From Soonwooa buanensis (GTDB lineage Bacteria; Bacteroidota; Bacteroidia; Flavobacteriales; Weeksellaceae): a DNA stretch of 64,000 bases. Below, piece by piece: positions 44,095 to 53,160 of this stretch; within the stretch, counting starts at the first letter, position 1, and every line of letters starts with the position of its first letter. The notes beneath the pieces were generated by a model. The model worked only from the letters and a program-made list of their open reading frames with translations. It was not told the origin of the DNA and searched no databases. The stretch covers positions 62,001 through 126,000 of the forward strand of contig NZ_FUYZ01000010.1 in assembly GCF_900167905.1 (NCBI RefSeq), written 5' to 3'. A program made the position numbers and the translations under genes.

Positions 44095-44655
44095 ATGATA
44101 TTCCAAAAAATAATATCTCAGTTTTTCCCTAACGATACCGAAATTCAGGATTTCATCATAAATAATATTAGAAGTTTAGAAGTGAAAAAAGGCGATGTTA
44201 TTAGCCGAAATGGAAGTTACAATCGTAATATTTATTTTGTTGAAAATGGTTTATTACGAGCTTTTTATTTAGAAAATGGAAAAGATATTACCACCAATTT
44301 TTATCCCGAAGGAAAGCTTGTTGCCAATATCGATACGCTTTTCCAAGAGCAACCAACACGTTTCAATATTGAGGCTTTAGAAAATTCGAGTATTGTGTAT
44401 TGCGATTACGAAAAACTCGAAATGTTATGTAAAGAATCTTTACCTGCGGCTAATTTTAGTCGTTATATTCTCGGGAATCTCATGGTGCAAATGTCCAACA
44501 GAATGACTTCTTTGCAATATATGACAGCGAAAGAAAAATATGAAGATCTAATGCAAGACCACAAAGATATTATTCTTCGTGCACCGCTTGGGACTATCGC
44601 AACTTACCTTGGCATTTCGCCAGAAACTTTGAGCAGAATCCGAAGTAGTATTTAA
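44095..44655 (+). CDS. Crp/Fnr family transcriptional regulator
   Basis: The 186-residue protein has a cyclic-nucleotide-binding beta-barrel domain (about 10-120; VKKGDVISRNGSYNRNIYFVENGLLRAFY) and a short C-terminal winged-helix region whose recognition helix reads GISPETLSRIRSS. The ligand is unknown, and the cAMP-binding Arg/Ser pocket is not conserved, as in many Bacteroidota members. It follows the efflux operon across a terminator and could be a local regulator. No Fe-S cysteine cluster as in Fnr is present. Confidence 0.85.
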   Translation: MIFQKIISQFFPNDTEIQDFIINNIRSLEVKKGDVISRNGSYNRNIYFVENGLLRAFYLENGKDITTNFYPEGKLVANIDTLFQEQPTRFNIEALENSSIVYCDYEKLEMLCKESLPAANFSRYILGNLMVQMSNRMTSLQYMTAKEKYEDLMQDHKDIILRAPLGTIATYLGISPETLSRIRSSI

Positions 44656-44759
44656 TTTTTTTACTTCTTTTTTAAATTGATTCATCATCAGAATTATCGA
44701 AACTTTCCGTAAACAACTTTTAAATCTTAGAAAAACTTTATTTTCAGCATACAAATCAT

Positions 44760-44767
44760 TAGCTTTG
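44760..44767 (+). promoter_or_regulatory. Predicted -7 box of gcvT
   Basis: TAGCTTTG matches TAnnTTTG exactly, 26 bp before the ATG at 44794. Confidence 0.55.
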
Positions 44768-44793
44768 CGTATCACGAATTTTAGAATTTAAAA

Positions 44794-45873
44794 ATGAAAA
44801 AAACAGCATTATACGACAAGCATGTAGCTTTGGGTGCAAAGATGGTTCCGTTCGCAGGATTTGATATGCCTGTACAATATTCTGGCGTTACAGAAGAACA
44901 TTTCGCTGTGCGCGAGAAAGTTGGACTTTTTGATGTGTCACACATGGGACAATTTTTTGTGGAAGGTCCTCAAGCTAAAGCGCTTTTACAAAAGGTTACA
45001 ACCAACAATCTTGATACTTTAGAAGACGGAAAAGCGCAATATACTTGTCTTCCTAACGAAACTGGTGGTATTGTTGACGACCTTATTATTTACAAAATGA
45101 ATGACGAAAAGTACTTCGTTGTGGTTAATGCTTCTAACATCGATAAAGATTGGAATCATATTTCTAAATACAATGCAGAAATTGGTGCGACGATGACTAA
45201 CGCTTCCGACGATATGTCGTTACTTGCAATCCAAGGTCCAAAAGCTGTTGAAACTTTACAAAAATTGACCGAGGTTAATCTTTCTGAGATTCCTTATTAT
45301 CACTTTACAGTTGGTACGGTTGCTGGCGTTAACGATGTGATTATTTCTAACACGGGTTACACTGGATCTGGAGGTTTCGAAATTTATTTTAAAAACGATG
45401 CTGCCGAAACACTTTGGAATGCGGTTATCGAAGCTGGCGAAGCATTCGGAATTGTGCCTTGTGGATTGGCGTCTAGAGATACTTTAAGACTAGAAAAAGG
45501 TTTTTGTCTTTACGGTAACGACATCGACGATACAACTTCTCCCCTAGAAGCTGGTCTTGGTTGGATTACTAAATTTGATAAAGATTTTGTATCAAAAGAA
45601 ATCTTCGCAAAACAAAAAGAAGAAGGTGTTACTAGAAAATTAGTTGGTTTCGAATTAACGGACAAAGGTGTGCCAAGACACGATTATCCTGTCGTTGACG
45701 CTGAGGGTAATGTTATCGGAAAAGTAACTTCTGGTACGCAATCACCAATGAAGAAAATCGGAATTGGACTTGCCTACGTTGACAAATCGCACAATAAAGT
45801 TGGTACAGAGATTTTCATCCAAGTGAGAAATAAAAACATTCCTGCAAAAGTTGTGAAAACACCTTTCGTTTAA
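44794..45873 (+). CDS. gcvT: Aminomethyltransferase, glycine cleavage T protein
   Basis: The 359-residue protein is GcvT throughout. It has [24 protein letters not shown] at the start, FDVSHMGQF (about 47-55) with the catalytic Asp region at [14 protein letters not shown] (about 88-101), [14 protein letters not shown] (about 188-201), and the C-terminal [21 protein letters not shown]. It transfers the aminomethyl carbon from the H protein to tetrahydrofolate. The other glycine-cleavage genes are not in the window. It is a single gene with its own terminator at 45895-45932. Confidence 0.95.
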   Translation: MKKTALYDKHVALGAKMVPFAGFDMPVQYSGVTEEHFAVREKVGLFDVSHMGQFFVEGPQAKALLQKVTTNNLDTLEDGKAQYTCLPNETGGIVDDLIIYKMNDEKYFVVVNASNIDKDWNHISKYNAEIGATMTNASDDMSLLAIQGPKAVETLQKLTEVNLSEIPYYHFTVGTVAGVNDVIISNTGYTGSGGFEIYFKNDAAETLWNAVIEAGEAFGIVPCGLASRDTLRLEKGFCLYGNDIDDTTSPLEAGLGWITKFDKDFVSKEIFAKQKEEGVTRKLVGFELTDKGVPRHDYPVVDAEGNVIGKVTSGTQSPMKKIGIGLAYVDKSHNKVGTEIFIQVRNKNIPAKVVKTPFV

Positions 45874-45894
45874 GAAATAGTTTTTAAAAATATT

Positions 45895-45932
45895 AAAACC
45901 GATTGACACTAATTTGTTAATCGGTTTTTTTT
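45895..45932 (+). terminator. Terminator after gcvT
   Basis: A 10-bp stem (aaaaccgatt / aatcggtttt), 14-nt loop, and T8. Confidence 0.88.
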
Positions 45933-45956
45933 ATATATTTAATTAAAATAAAAACT

Positions 45957-46781
45957 ATGAAGAAAATTATTCTCGTCGGCTCTATTTTATTTGCACAACT
46001 TTTCTTTTCGCAAGATTATCAGATCACTTATAATTTAAGGTATCGAGAAGACTCTTTGTCAACCAATTATATAAACAAAAATTTTGTTTTACAAGTCGAA
46101 AAAGATCAAACCAAATTCATTTTTAAAAGTCTTATAGATGGCAACAAAATTCTAGATGCCAATACACGTATGTTTTACGATTTGCCAATGGAACAAATTG
46201 TACAGCATAAAAGGAACGCCGATGATTACACCAATTATGAGGTTATTTTTCAAAACTATTACAGTTATCCGTCATCAAATCCTATAAGTTGGACCATTGA
46301 AAAAGATACTAAAACCGAAAATACTTATAAACTTCAAAAAGCGACAAGCAACTTTATTGGGCGTCAATGGGAAGCTTGGTTTATCCCAGACATCCCGATT
46401 ATGGAAGGACCTTACAAATTCCGTGGACTTCCTGGTTTAATCTATGAAGTTAAAGACAGTAAAGATAATTTCACTTACGAACTTATTGAAGTTAAAAAAT
46501 TGGATAAAACTTACGATACTTCCAATATTATCGAAACCCATTTCGGCACAAAACCAATTGCAATTACTCGAAAAAAATATGAAGAATTAAAATTGAATGA
46601 CTACAAAAATCCTTATGCAGATTATAGAAGTATGAGTGCTGGTACTTGGAGCATAAGCCCTAGTGAAGGCCGCGTTATTAATACAATCGCTCAGCTTGAT
46701 CAATATGCGAAAGAAGTTCAGGAACGGATAAAGCGTCAAAATAATCCTGTAGATTTAGCTACTGCGATTAAATATCCATAA
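45957..46781 (+). CDS. GLPGLI family protein
   Basis: The 274-residue exported protein has a signal peptide (about 1-19). The family-defining motif appears in GPYKFRGLPGLIYEVKDSKDNFTYEL (about 156-181). GLPGLI proteins are Bacteroidota-specific periplasmic or outer-membrane proteins of unknown function, often near TonB-dependent receptors; none is adjacent here. The upstream segment WEAWFIPDIPI is also typical. It converges with the TerC gene across a 12-bp stem terminator. Confidence 0.88.
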   Translation: MKKIILVGSILFAQLFFSQDYQITYNLRYREDSLSTNYINKNFVLQVEKDQTKFIFKSLIDGNKILDANTRMFYDLPMEQIVQHKRNADDYTNYEVIFQNYYSYPSSNPISWTIEKDTKTENTYKLQKATSNFIGRQWEAWFIPDIPIMEGPYKFRGLPGLIYEVKDSKDNFTYELIEVKKLDKTYDTSNIIETHFGTKPIAITRKKYEELKLNDYKNPYADYRSMSAGTWSISPSEGRVINTIAQLDQYAKEVQERIKRQNNPVDLATAIKYP

Positions 46782-46784
46782 AAC

Positions 46785-46819
46785 AAAAATCCGACTCAGT
46801 TTTCTAAGTCGGATTTTTT
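46785..46819. terminator. Bidirectional terminator between GLPGLI and TerC genes
   Basis: A perfect 12-bp stem (aaaaatccgact / agtcggattttt) with a 10-nt loop, directly after the GLPGLI stop and before the TerC stop. Confidence 0.9.
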
Positions 46820-46834
46820 TATGTTTAAACTAAA

Positions 46835-47872
46835 TTAATGATGTTCTTCTACTTTTGGCTTCTCTGGAAACAATAATGATAAACCAACAGCAATCACCAA
46901 TATTCCGCCAACAATTCCTAAAGAAACAGGCGATGGAATATGAAGCCAAGGTGCAATAATCATTTTAACACCAATAAAGGCTAAGATAATTGCTAAACCA
47001 TAAGACAATTTGCTGAACATATAGATGAAATTCGCTAGTAAAAAATACAACGAACGCAGTCCCAAAATCGCAAAAATATTAGAGGTATAAAGGATAAATG
47101 GATCATCCGAAATTGCAAAAATCGCAGGGATAGAATCCACTGCAAAAATAACATCTGTGAACTCGATAACCGCGACAACAACTAACAAAGGTGTCGCCAT
47201 TTTAATACCATTTTCGATGGTGAAAAACTTGTCGCCATCATAGGTTTTAGAAACTTTATAGAATTTTTTAACCAATCGTGCGCCAGCGTTATCCGCGAAA
47301 TCTTCCGCCGAATCGTCGTCATGATTATGTCCGCCCCAAGATTTAATCCCAGAATACACCAAGAAAAATCCGAAAATAGTCATAACAGCATTTATTTTCA
47401 CCATATGACCAAACAGCTCAAACTCTGGCAAATACGTCATATTAATGATCTCAACACCTGCAAAAATAAATATCGCACGGAAAATTAAAGCACCAATAAT
47501 TCCCCAAAATAAAACTTTATGATGAAGATGTTTCGGAACTCTAAAGAAGTTGAAAACCATGATAAATACGAACAAATTGTCGACAGACAAGGCTTTCTCT
47601 ATCCAATACGCCGCTTGGAATTCTGTAAATTTTTCGATGGCAAGTTTGTGACCACCTGCATCCTGATTGAAAACCCAATAGACAACGCCAGAAAATATCA
47701 TCGCTAGGGAAATCCAAACGATGGACCACGTCGTTGCTTCTTTGGAAGACACAACATGCGCTTTTTTGTTAAAGATGCCCAAATCGAGCAATAGCATAAT
47801 AAGTACGACCACTGCAAATCCCCAGATTAATCCGGGATGCAATTCCATTATGCTTTGGTGTGGATGATGCAT
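46835..47872 (-). CDS. TerC/Alx family integral membrane protein
   Basis: The 345-residue protein has about nine membrane helices and the TerC signature segments ALSVDNLFVFIMVFNFF (about 90-106) and FTDVIFAVDSIPAIFAIS (about 238-255), whose acidic residues bind metal. Family members are implicated in manganese export and metal loading of exported proteins, and in tellurite resistance when part of ter operons. No other ter gene is present, so a housekeeping Mn2+ role (Alx/MeeY-like) is more likely. It is a single gene. The start may be at Met9. Confidence 0.88.
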   Translation of the reverse strand: MHHPHQSIMELHPGLIWGFAVVVLIMLLLDLGIFNKKAHVVSSKEATTWSIVWISLAMIFSGVVYWVFNQDAGGHKLAIEKFTEFQAAYWIEKALSVDNLFVFIMVFNFFRVPKHLHHKVLFWGIIGALIFRAIFIFAGVEIINMTYLPEFELFGHMVKINAVMTIFGFFLVYSGIKSWGGHNHDDDSAEDFADNAGARLVKKFYKVSKTYDGDKFFTIENGIKMATPLLVVVAVIEFTDVIFAVDSIPAIFAISDDPFILYTSNIFAILGLRSLYFLLANFIYMFSKLSYGLAIILAFIGVKMIIAPWLHIPSPVSLGIVGGILVIAVGLSLLFPEKPKVEEHH

Positions 47873-47992
47873 TGTTTTAAAGAAATTTATTTTTAGCTAT
47901 ATTTTAAGATTACAAAATTAGACATAAATAAGATGCCTAGGTTTAGTTTTTTGAAAATCTTTGAGGTCTTGCAAAAATTATACAATAACAAA

Positions 47993-48021
47993 AAAACTCT
48001 TAGAAAAAATCTAAGAGTTTT
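47993..48021 (-). terminator. Terminator after guaA
   Basis: A perfect 12-bp stem (aaaactcttaga / tctaagagtttt) with a 5-nt loop and T-run on the minus strand, 14 bp after the guaA stop. Confidence 0.9.
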
Positions 48022-48034
48022 ATCATGTTTTTTT

Positions 48035-49564
48035 TTATTCCCACTCGATGGTTGCAGGTGGTTTACTCGAAATATCGTAAGCCACACGGTTAATCCCGCG
48101 CACTTCGTTGATAATTCGGCTAGACACCGTATCCAAAAATTCGTAAGGAAGTCTACTCCAAGTTGCCGTCATAAAGTCGATCGTATTCGCTGATCTAACA
48201 ACTGCTGTATATTCGTAAGTTCTCTCGTCGCCCATGACGCCAACAGATTTTACTGGAAGCAATACAACAAATGCCTGAGAAACTTTTTCGTAAAGATCAT
48301 TTTTGTAAAGTTCTTCAATAAAAATATCGTCTGCTTCTTGTAAGATTCTTACTTTATCGGCATCTACAGCGCCCAAAACTCGAATTCCTAAACCTGGACC
48401 TGGGAAGGGATGACGATACACTAAATGATGCGGAATACCAAGCTCCTCGCCCACTTTTCTAACTTCGTCTTTGAAAAGCTCACGAAGTGGCTCCAACAAT
48501 TCGAAGTCCATATCTTCTGGAAGTCCACCAACATTATGATGCGATTTGATCACCGCAGAAGGTCCTTTTACAGATTGAGATTCTATAACGTCAGGATAGA
48601 TTGTACCTTGTGCTAAAAATTTTGCACCTTCTATTTTGTGAGACTCTTCATCGAAAACGGCTATAAACTCGTTACCGATAATTTTTCGTTTTTGTTCTGG
48701 ATCGTCAACACCAGCCAATTTTGAAAGGAAACGATCAGCAGCATCCACCAACTTGATGTTCATATTAAAATGCTCACCGTAGTTTTCCATTACTTTTTTA
48801 GCTTCGTCTTTTCTCAAAAGTCCTGTATCTACAAAAATACAAGTCAACTGATCACCAATTGCTTTTTGGATTAAAACCGCAGCAACAGAAGAATCTACAC
48901 CACCAGATAAACCAAGAATTACTTTTTGGTCACCAACTTTTTCTTTAATGGCAGCAACAGTCGTATCGATATAACTGGTTAATTTCCAGTTTTTTTCAGC
49001 TTTACAGATGTTGAAAACGAAATTCTCCAACATCTTTCCTCCTTCTTCGCTGTGCGAAACTTCTGGATGGAATTGTACGCCGTAAATATTTTTTTCAGGA
49101 TTTGAAATTCCTGCGATAACGCCAGATTTAGCATTAAGTTCAAAACCTTCAGGTAAAGCCGAAACTTCGTCGAAGTGACTCATCCAAACTACAGAATTTT
49201 GAGACACGCCATTAAGCAAAGCATTCTCTTTTACGATTTCTAAATTCGCTTTTCCGTATTCTCCTTTTTGACCTTTGTCAACTTTTCCACCTAAAAGATG
49301 CGCCGTTAACTGCATACCATAACAAATCCCAAAAACTGGAATACCTTGCTCGAACAAAGCTTTCTCCACAAGATTTGCGTCTTCTGCATTAACAGAACTT
49401 GGTCCTCCAGAAAGGATAATTCCTTTTGGTTGTTTTGCTAAGATGTCTTCTAAAGGTGTGTTGAATGGGATGATTTCTGAATAAACTTCCATCTCGCGAA
49501 TACGACGTCCAATAAGTTGATTGTATTGCGAACCGAAGTCTAATATGATAATTCCGTTTTGCAT
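48035..49564 (-). CDS. guaA: GMP synthase (glutamine-hydrolysing)
   Basis: The 509-residue protein has an N-terminal class I glutamine amidotransferase (Cys81 in FGICYGMQL; FHPEVSHSEEG) and the ATP-pyrophosphatase P-loop LSGGVDSSV (about 220-228). The C-terminal dimerisation domain contains RHPFPGPGLGIRVLG and ends IEWE. It converts XMP to GMP. The gene lies downstream of purD on the same strand, but a Flavo-1-like element and the purD terminator at 49776-49803 lie between them, so they are probably separate transcripts. Confidence 0.96.
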   Translation of the reverse strand: MQNGIIILDFGSQYNQLIGRRIREMEVYSEIIPFNTPLEDILAKQPKGIILSGGPSSVNAEDANLVEKALFEQGIPVFGICYGMQLTAHLLGGKVDKGQKGEYGKANLEIVKENALLNGVSQNSVVWMSHFDEVSALPEGFELNAKSGVIAGISNPEKNIYGVQFHPEVSHSEEGGKMLENFVFNICKAEKNWKLTSYIDTTVAAIKEKVGDQKVILGLSGGVDSSVAAVLIQKAIGDQLTCIFVDTGLLRKDEAKKVMENYGEHFNMNIKLVDAADRFLSKLAGVDDPEQKRKIIGNEFIAVFDEESHKIEGAKFLAQGTIYPDVIESQSVKGPSAVIKSHHNVGGLPEDMDFELLEPLRELFKDEVRKVGEELGIPHHLVYRHPFPGPGLGIRVLGAVDADKVRILQEADDIFIEELYKNDLYEKVSQAFVVLLPVKSVGVMGDERTYEYTAVVRSANTIDFMTATWSRLPYEFLDTVSSRIINEVRGINRVAYDISSKPPATIEWE

Positions 49565-49678
49565 AGGTTTTATAATTGTTTTGAAATAATTTTATTTTTA
49601 GGTTTTTCTAAACTTTCTCGATTTAACTTGATATTATTTATCAAACTAAAAATTTAGTTTAGCGGTATTTTGTAAACT

Positions 49679-49768
49679 AGCCCCGATTGCAGTGGAAATC
49701 CTTTTTGGATGAAATGGCATAAAGCTTTGGCATCCAAAAAGATTGCAACGAAAAGCGGGATTAGCTCC
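49679..49768 (+). ncRNA. Structured intergenic element, copy 3 (Flavo-1-like)
   Basis: It begins AGCCCCGATTGCA and ends GCGGGATTAGCTCC. Paired segments: AGC/GCT, CCCG/CGGG with bulge ATTA, TTGCA/TGCAA, and an 11-bp apical stem (ctttttggatg / catccaaaaag). It lies between purD and guaA, both on the opposite strand, so it is antisense to any read-through. Confidence 0.68.
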
Positions 49769-49775
49769 AAATAAA

Positions 49776-49803
49776 AAGAGACATTGGTTGCCCAACATCT
49801 CTT
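49776..49803 (-). terminator. Terminator after purD
   Basis: A 12-bp stem including two wobble pairs (aagagatgttgg / ccaatgtctctt on the minus strand) followed by T5, 10 bp after the purD stop. Confidence 0.8.
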
Positions 49804-49812
49804 ATTCTGTAT

Positions 49813-51051
49813 TTAGAATTTGCCAATATCGTCTCTGTAAAAGCCGTAGTCGAAGTCAACCGGCACGGCATCTTCGTAGACTTTCTTTCGAGCCTCGTCG
49901 TAAGTGTCGCCCGTCGCCACGATGTTAAGCACACGTCCGCCATCCGAAAGGATCTTGTCGCCTTGCATTCTCGCACCAGCGAAAAGTATTTGGCTGTGTT
50001 TAACTTTCTCGGTACCACGGATTTCGAAACCTGTTTCGAAGTTCTTCGGATAACCGCCAGAACACATCACAAGACAAACTGCTTTTTGGTTTTTGAACTT
50101 TAAGTCAACATTTTTGCCATCGATACAATCTTGGATAACGTCCAACAAGTTGTTCTCCAAAAGTGGTAACAAAACTTGCGTTTCTGGATCGCCCAATCTC
50201 ATGTTGTATTCTAACAGATAAGTTCCGTTTTTGGTCACCATTAATCCAAAGAAAATAAATCCTTTGAAGCTAAGACCTTCCTTCTTAAGACCTTCCACTG
50301 TTGGTGCAAGGATATTTTTTTCGAAGTCAGCTTGGTGCTCAGCCGTATATTCTGGACTTGGCGCCACAGATCCCATACCGCCTGTGTTAGCACCTTTGTC
50401 GCCGTTTCCTACTTTTTTGTAATCTTTTGCAGAGATGCAAGGGAACAATTTTTCGCCATTCGAAAATGCGATAATTGACGCTTCGAAACCTTTAAGATGT
50501 TCTTCGATTACCACTTGGATACCCGCATCACCAAAGATTCTTTTGATCATGAAATCGTGCAAAGTTGCTTCTGCCTCTTGTTCGTTCTCACAAATTACAA
50601 CACCTTTACCACCAGCAAGTCCACTTGCTTTGATAACTAAAGGATATTTTTCGTCTTTTACATACTCTACTGCTTCGTTATAAGCATCAAATGTTTTTGC
50701 TCTCGCAGTTTTGATGTTATAAGTCTGCATGAATTTTTTAGAAAAAGCTTTTGAACCTTCTAAAGAAGCCGCCTTTTTTGATGGACCAAAAACACATAAG
50801 TCAGCTTTTTTGAACTCATCAACAAGACCATCAACAAGAGGCGCCTCTGGCCCTACAATTGTCATGTCTACTTTATGTTGGATAGCAAAATGCTTAAGTT
50901 TATCAATATCTTTTTCGTAAATGTTTTCTCCTAATTGCTCTGTTGTAGCGTTACCATGTGCAAAATACATTTTTGTAATACGCTGATCTTCACTAAGTTT
51001 TTGTGCAATTGCAGATTCACGACCTCCGTTTCCAACGATAAGTACTCTCAT
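49813..51051 (-). CDS. purD: Phosphoribosylamine--glycine ligase
   Basis: The 412-residue ATP-grasp enzyme has MRVLIVGNGGRESAIAQKL at the start, the ATP-grasp segments YPLVIKASGLAGGKGVVIC (about 136-154) and ANTGGMGSVAPSPEYT (about 215-230), and EYNMRLGDPETQVLLPLL (about 280-297). It is the second step of de novo purine synthesis. The gene is alone on this strand, upstream of guaA. Confidence 0.96.
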   Translation of the reverse strand: MRVLIVGNGGRESAIAQKLSEDQRITKMYFAHGNATTEQLGENIYEKDIDKLKHFAIQHKVDMTIVGPEAPLVDGLVDEFKKADLCVFGPSKKAASLEGSKAFSKKFMQTYNIKTARAKTFDAYNEAVEYVKDEKYPLVIKASGLAGGKGVVICENEQEAEATLHDFMIKRIFGDAGIQVVIEEHLKGFEASIIAFSNGEKLFPCISAKDYKKVGNGDKGANTGGMGSVAPSPEYTAEHQADFEKNILAPTVEGLKKEGLSFKGFIFFGLMVTKNGTYLLEYNMRLGDPETQVLLPLLENNLLDVIQDCIDGKNVDLKFKNQKAVCLVMCSGGYPKNFETGFEIRGTEKVKHSQILFAGARMQGDKILSDGGRVLNIVATGDTYDEARKKVYEDAVPVDFDYGFYRDDIGKF

Positions 51052-51115
51052 TGTGTTATTTGTTATTTTACTATTATAAATTTATTCTGCCAAAAATAAT
51101 ACTTTTTCGGCAAAA

Positions 51116-51145
51116 AAGCCTCATAATAATTAAATTACAAGGCTT
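51116..51145 (-). terminator. Terminator after the pirin gene
   Basis: On the minus strand, aagcct pairs with aggctt, with further AT/GU pairs inside, followed by T6. It is 15 bp after the stop at 51161. Confidence 0.75.
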
Positions 51146-51160
51146 AAATATTTCTTAAAA

Positions 51161-51880
51161 TTATTGTGGTAAATCCATTGGGACTTCCATTAATAAGACT
51201 TCTGTGCCTTTTTGGAATTTTAATTCGACATTGTTGGTATCCCAAATACCAATTGAATCGCGTCTGTCTAATTGTTGCGCATCAACTATTGCGCCACCTT
51301 CCAAAACAAAAACATAAAGTCCATTTCCTTCTTTATGGAATTTGTAATCAACCGTTGTATCTTCTGTGAATTTACCCCAATTGAACCAAGCATCTTGGTG
51401 AATCCAAACGCCATCATCATCGGCATTAGGAGACAAAATCTGCAATAATTGATTCGGAACTAATTTTTCTTCAAAATTAAGATCATCATAACGCGGCGTA
51501 ACATCTTGCTTATTAGGAATCACCCAAATTTGTAAAAATTTAACAGCTTCGGTATCGCTACCGTTTTCTTCGCTGTGCATTACACCTGTCCCAGCTGACA
51601 TCACTTGGATATCGCCTTTTTCAACAACGCCAACACTTCCCATGTTGTCACCATGTTTCAATTTTCCTTCTAATGGAATTGAAATAATCTCCATATCGCG
51701 ATGCGGATGACGACCAAATCCCATTCCGCCTTCTACGAAGTCATCGTTGATAACACGAAGAACTCCGAAGTTCATACGTTCTGGATTGTAATAATTTGCG
51801 AAACTAAATGTATGGCTACTTTTTAACCAACCATGATCGGCGTAACCTCTGCTATCTGCTTTATAAAATATTGTTTTCAT
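51161..51880 (-). CDS. Pirin family protein
   Basis: The 239-residue bicupin protein has the pirin N-terminal metal site GMGFGRHPHRDMEIISI (about 54-70; His58, His60) and the second part VMSAGTGVMHSEENGS (about 93-108; His101, Glu103). Bacterial pirins of the YhhW type can act as quercetin dioxygenases, but most have no assigned reaction. It is a single gene, probably cytoplasmic. Confidence 0.9.
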   Translation of the reverse strand: MKTIFYKADSRGYADHGWLKSSHTFSFANYYNPERMNFGVLRVINDDFVEGGMGFGRHPHRDMEIISIPLEGKLKHGDNMGSVGVVEKGDIQVMSAGTGVMHSEENGSDTEAVKFLQIWVIPNKQDVTPRYDDLNFEEKLVPNQLLQILSPNADDDGVWIHQDAWFNWGKFTEDTTVDYKFHKEGNGLYVFVLEGGAIVDAQQLDRRDSIGIWDTNNVELKFQKGTEVLLMEVPMDLPQ

Positions 51881-51969
51881 AATAATTCTATTTTGTTAGG
51901 ACAAATTTCTGCAAAAAAATCAGCCTCTGCATTGATGTGTGATAAGAACGATAATTCACGTTTCCGAAA

Positions 51970-53160
51970 CTAAAAAGCTTCTTTAATTTTAGACTTTAAA
52001 CTTATTTTAAATATCAACATGAATATCAGAACGCAAACCAAGATCAAACCAAAAATAATTGGACTTCCAATAATCTCATTTTGAAATATACCTAAAACAT
52101 TGGTAACAATGCCCGTACCTGTTTGATTCGCTGCCATCAAAACACCAGAAACCAGAACAGCGAGATTCGGAAATTCGACGGTTGCCCAACCAATGGATCC
52201 GGGAAAAATACTTCCCATAAAGAATCCAATTAGAAAGAAACTAACTATTATTACAAGATTGGTATTTACTAAAAGAAACAGTACTAAAGCCAGCGCCAAA
52301 ACCAAAGGTGAGAAAATAAAAATTTTGGACAAATCTTTTAAAGGTGTAAAAATGCCGAATAACAATCTATTAAGTGCCATTCCCGCCCAGAACAAGGATA
52401 ATCCCAGTGAAGCTTCTTGACTTGTTAAACCCTTGCTTATTAAAATTGGAATGCCAAAACTCCCAAAGCTACCTTCCAAAAAACCATACATAATAATGAT
52501 GATGATAAACATCCAAAGTTTGTGTGGAATCTGGATACTGTTTGGTAGTTTGAAAAAGTCGCCTTCTTCAATTTTGGTTAAAGCCAAAGCCAAAATTAGG
52601 ACAAACATTACAACAGCGATACAACTCGGGATCCAATACCAGTCGCTTAAGTCTTTTAATAAAAACATTAAAAAAGGCGCAACCGAAGTTCCTAAACCAA
52701 CCAAAAACTGCAACATCAAAATTGCTGATGCTTTATTATTTTGGAAAAAGCTTGCTGCCAATGGATTGAGAACAGTAACACTTGTACCAAATCCGAATCC
52801 CATTAAACCAACTAAGCATAGCAAAATTTTGTACAAACTATCCTTTGAAAAATTTTGAAAAACCGAATCTCGAAAACCTAAAAATCCAAGAACGAATGTC
52901 ACCAAAAGCATTAAAATGAGTCCGCTAATCAGTATCAATTTTGCACCGAATTTATTTGCTAAAAATGGTGCAAACATACAACCCAAAGCAATAAAAATAA
53001 CCTGTGGCGCAAATAGAAATCCGAATGCAGAAGCTTTTAATGCAAAGTAAGTAGGACTCATCAAAACAGGCGACAAAGCAGGAAACATAACAAAGTTAAG
53101 TCCCGTCAAAAAAGCCAAGGCAAAAACAATCCTTATTTTTAATCGGTTATCAGAAATCAC
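51970..53160 (-). CDS. MFS transporter coupled to the GMC oxidoreductase
   Basis: The 396-residue protein has 12 hydrophobic helices and the two-halves layout of the major facilitator superfamily, e.g. FGFLFAPQVIFIALGCMFAPFLANKFGAKLI after TM2. The substrate is unknown; the overall look resembles FucP/NarK-like sugar or organic-acid permeases. Its start codon overlaps the stop of the GMC oxidoreductase gene by 4 bp (53157-53160), implying translational coupling. The transporter may therefore move the substrate or product of that enzyme. Confidence 0.8.
   Translation of the reverse strand: MISDNRLKIRIVFALAFLTGLNFVMFPALSPVLMSPTYFALKASAFGFLFAPQVIFIALGCMFAPFLANKFGAKLILISGLILMLLVTFVLGFLGFRDSVFQNFSKDSLYKILLCLVGLMGFGFGTSVTVLNPLAASFFQNNKASAILMLQFLVGLGTSVAPFLMFLLKDLSDWYWIPSCIAVVMFVLILALALTKIEEGDFFKLPNSIQIPHKLWMFIIIIIMYGFLEGSFGSFGIPILISKGLTSQEASLGLSLFWAGMALNRLLFGIFTPLKDLSKIFIFSPLVLALALVLFLLVNTNLVIIVSFFLIGFFMGSIFPGSIGWATVEFPNLAVLVSGVLMAANQTGTGIVTNVLGIFQNEIIGSPIIFGLILVCVLIFMLIFKISLKSKIKEAF

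Noticed and set aside
46835-47872. Tellurite-resistance gene (terC) as part of a ter operon
   Set aside because: No other ter genes are present. Standalone TerC/Alx proteins are usually housekeeping metal-related membrane proteins.
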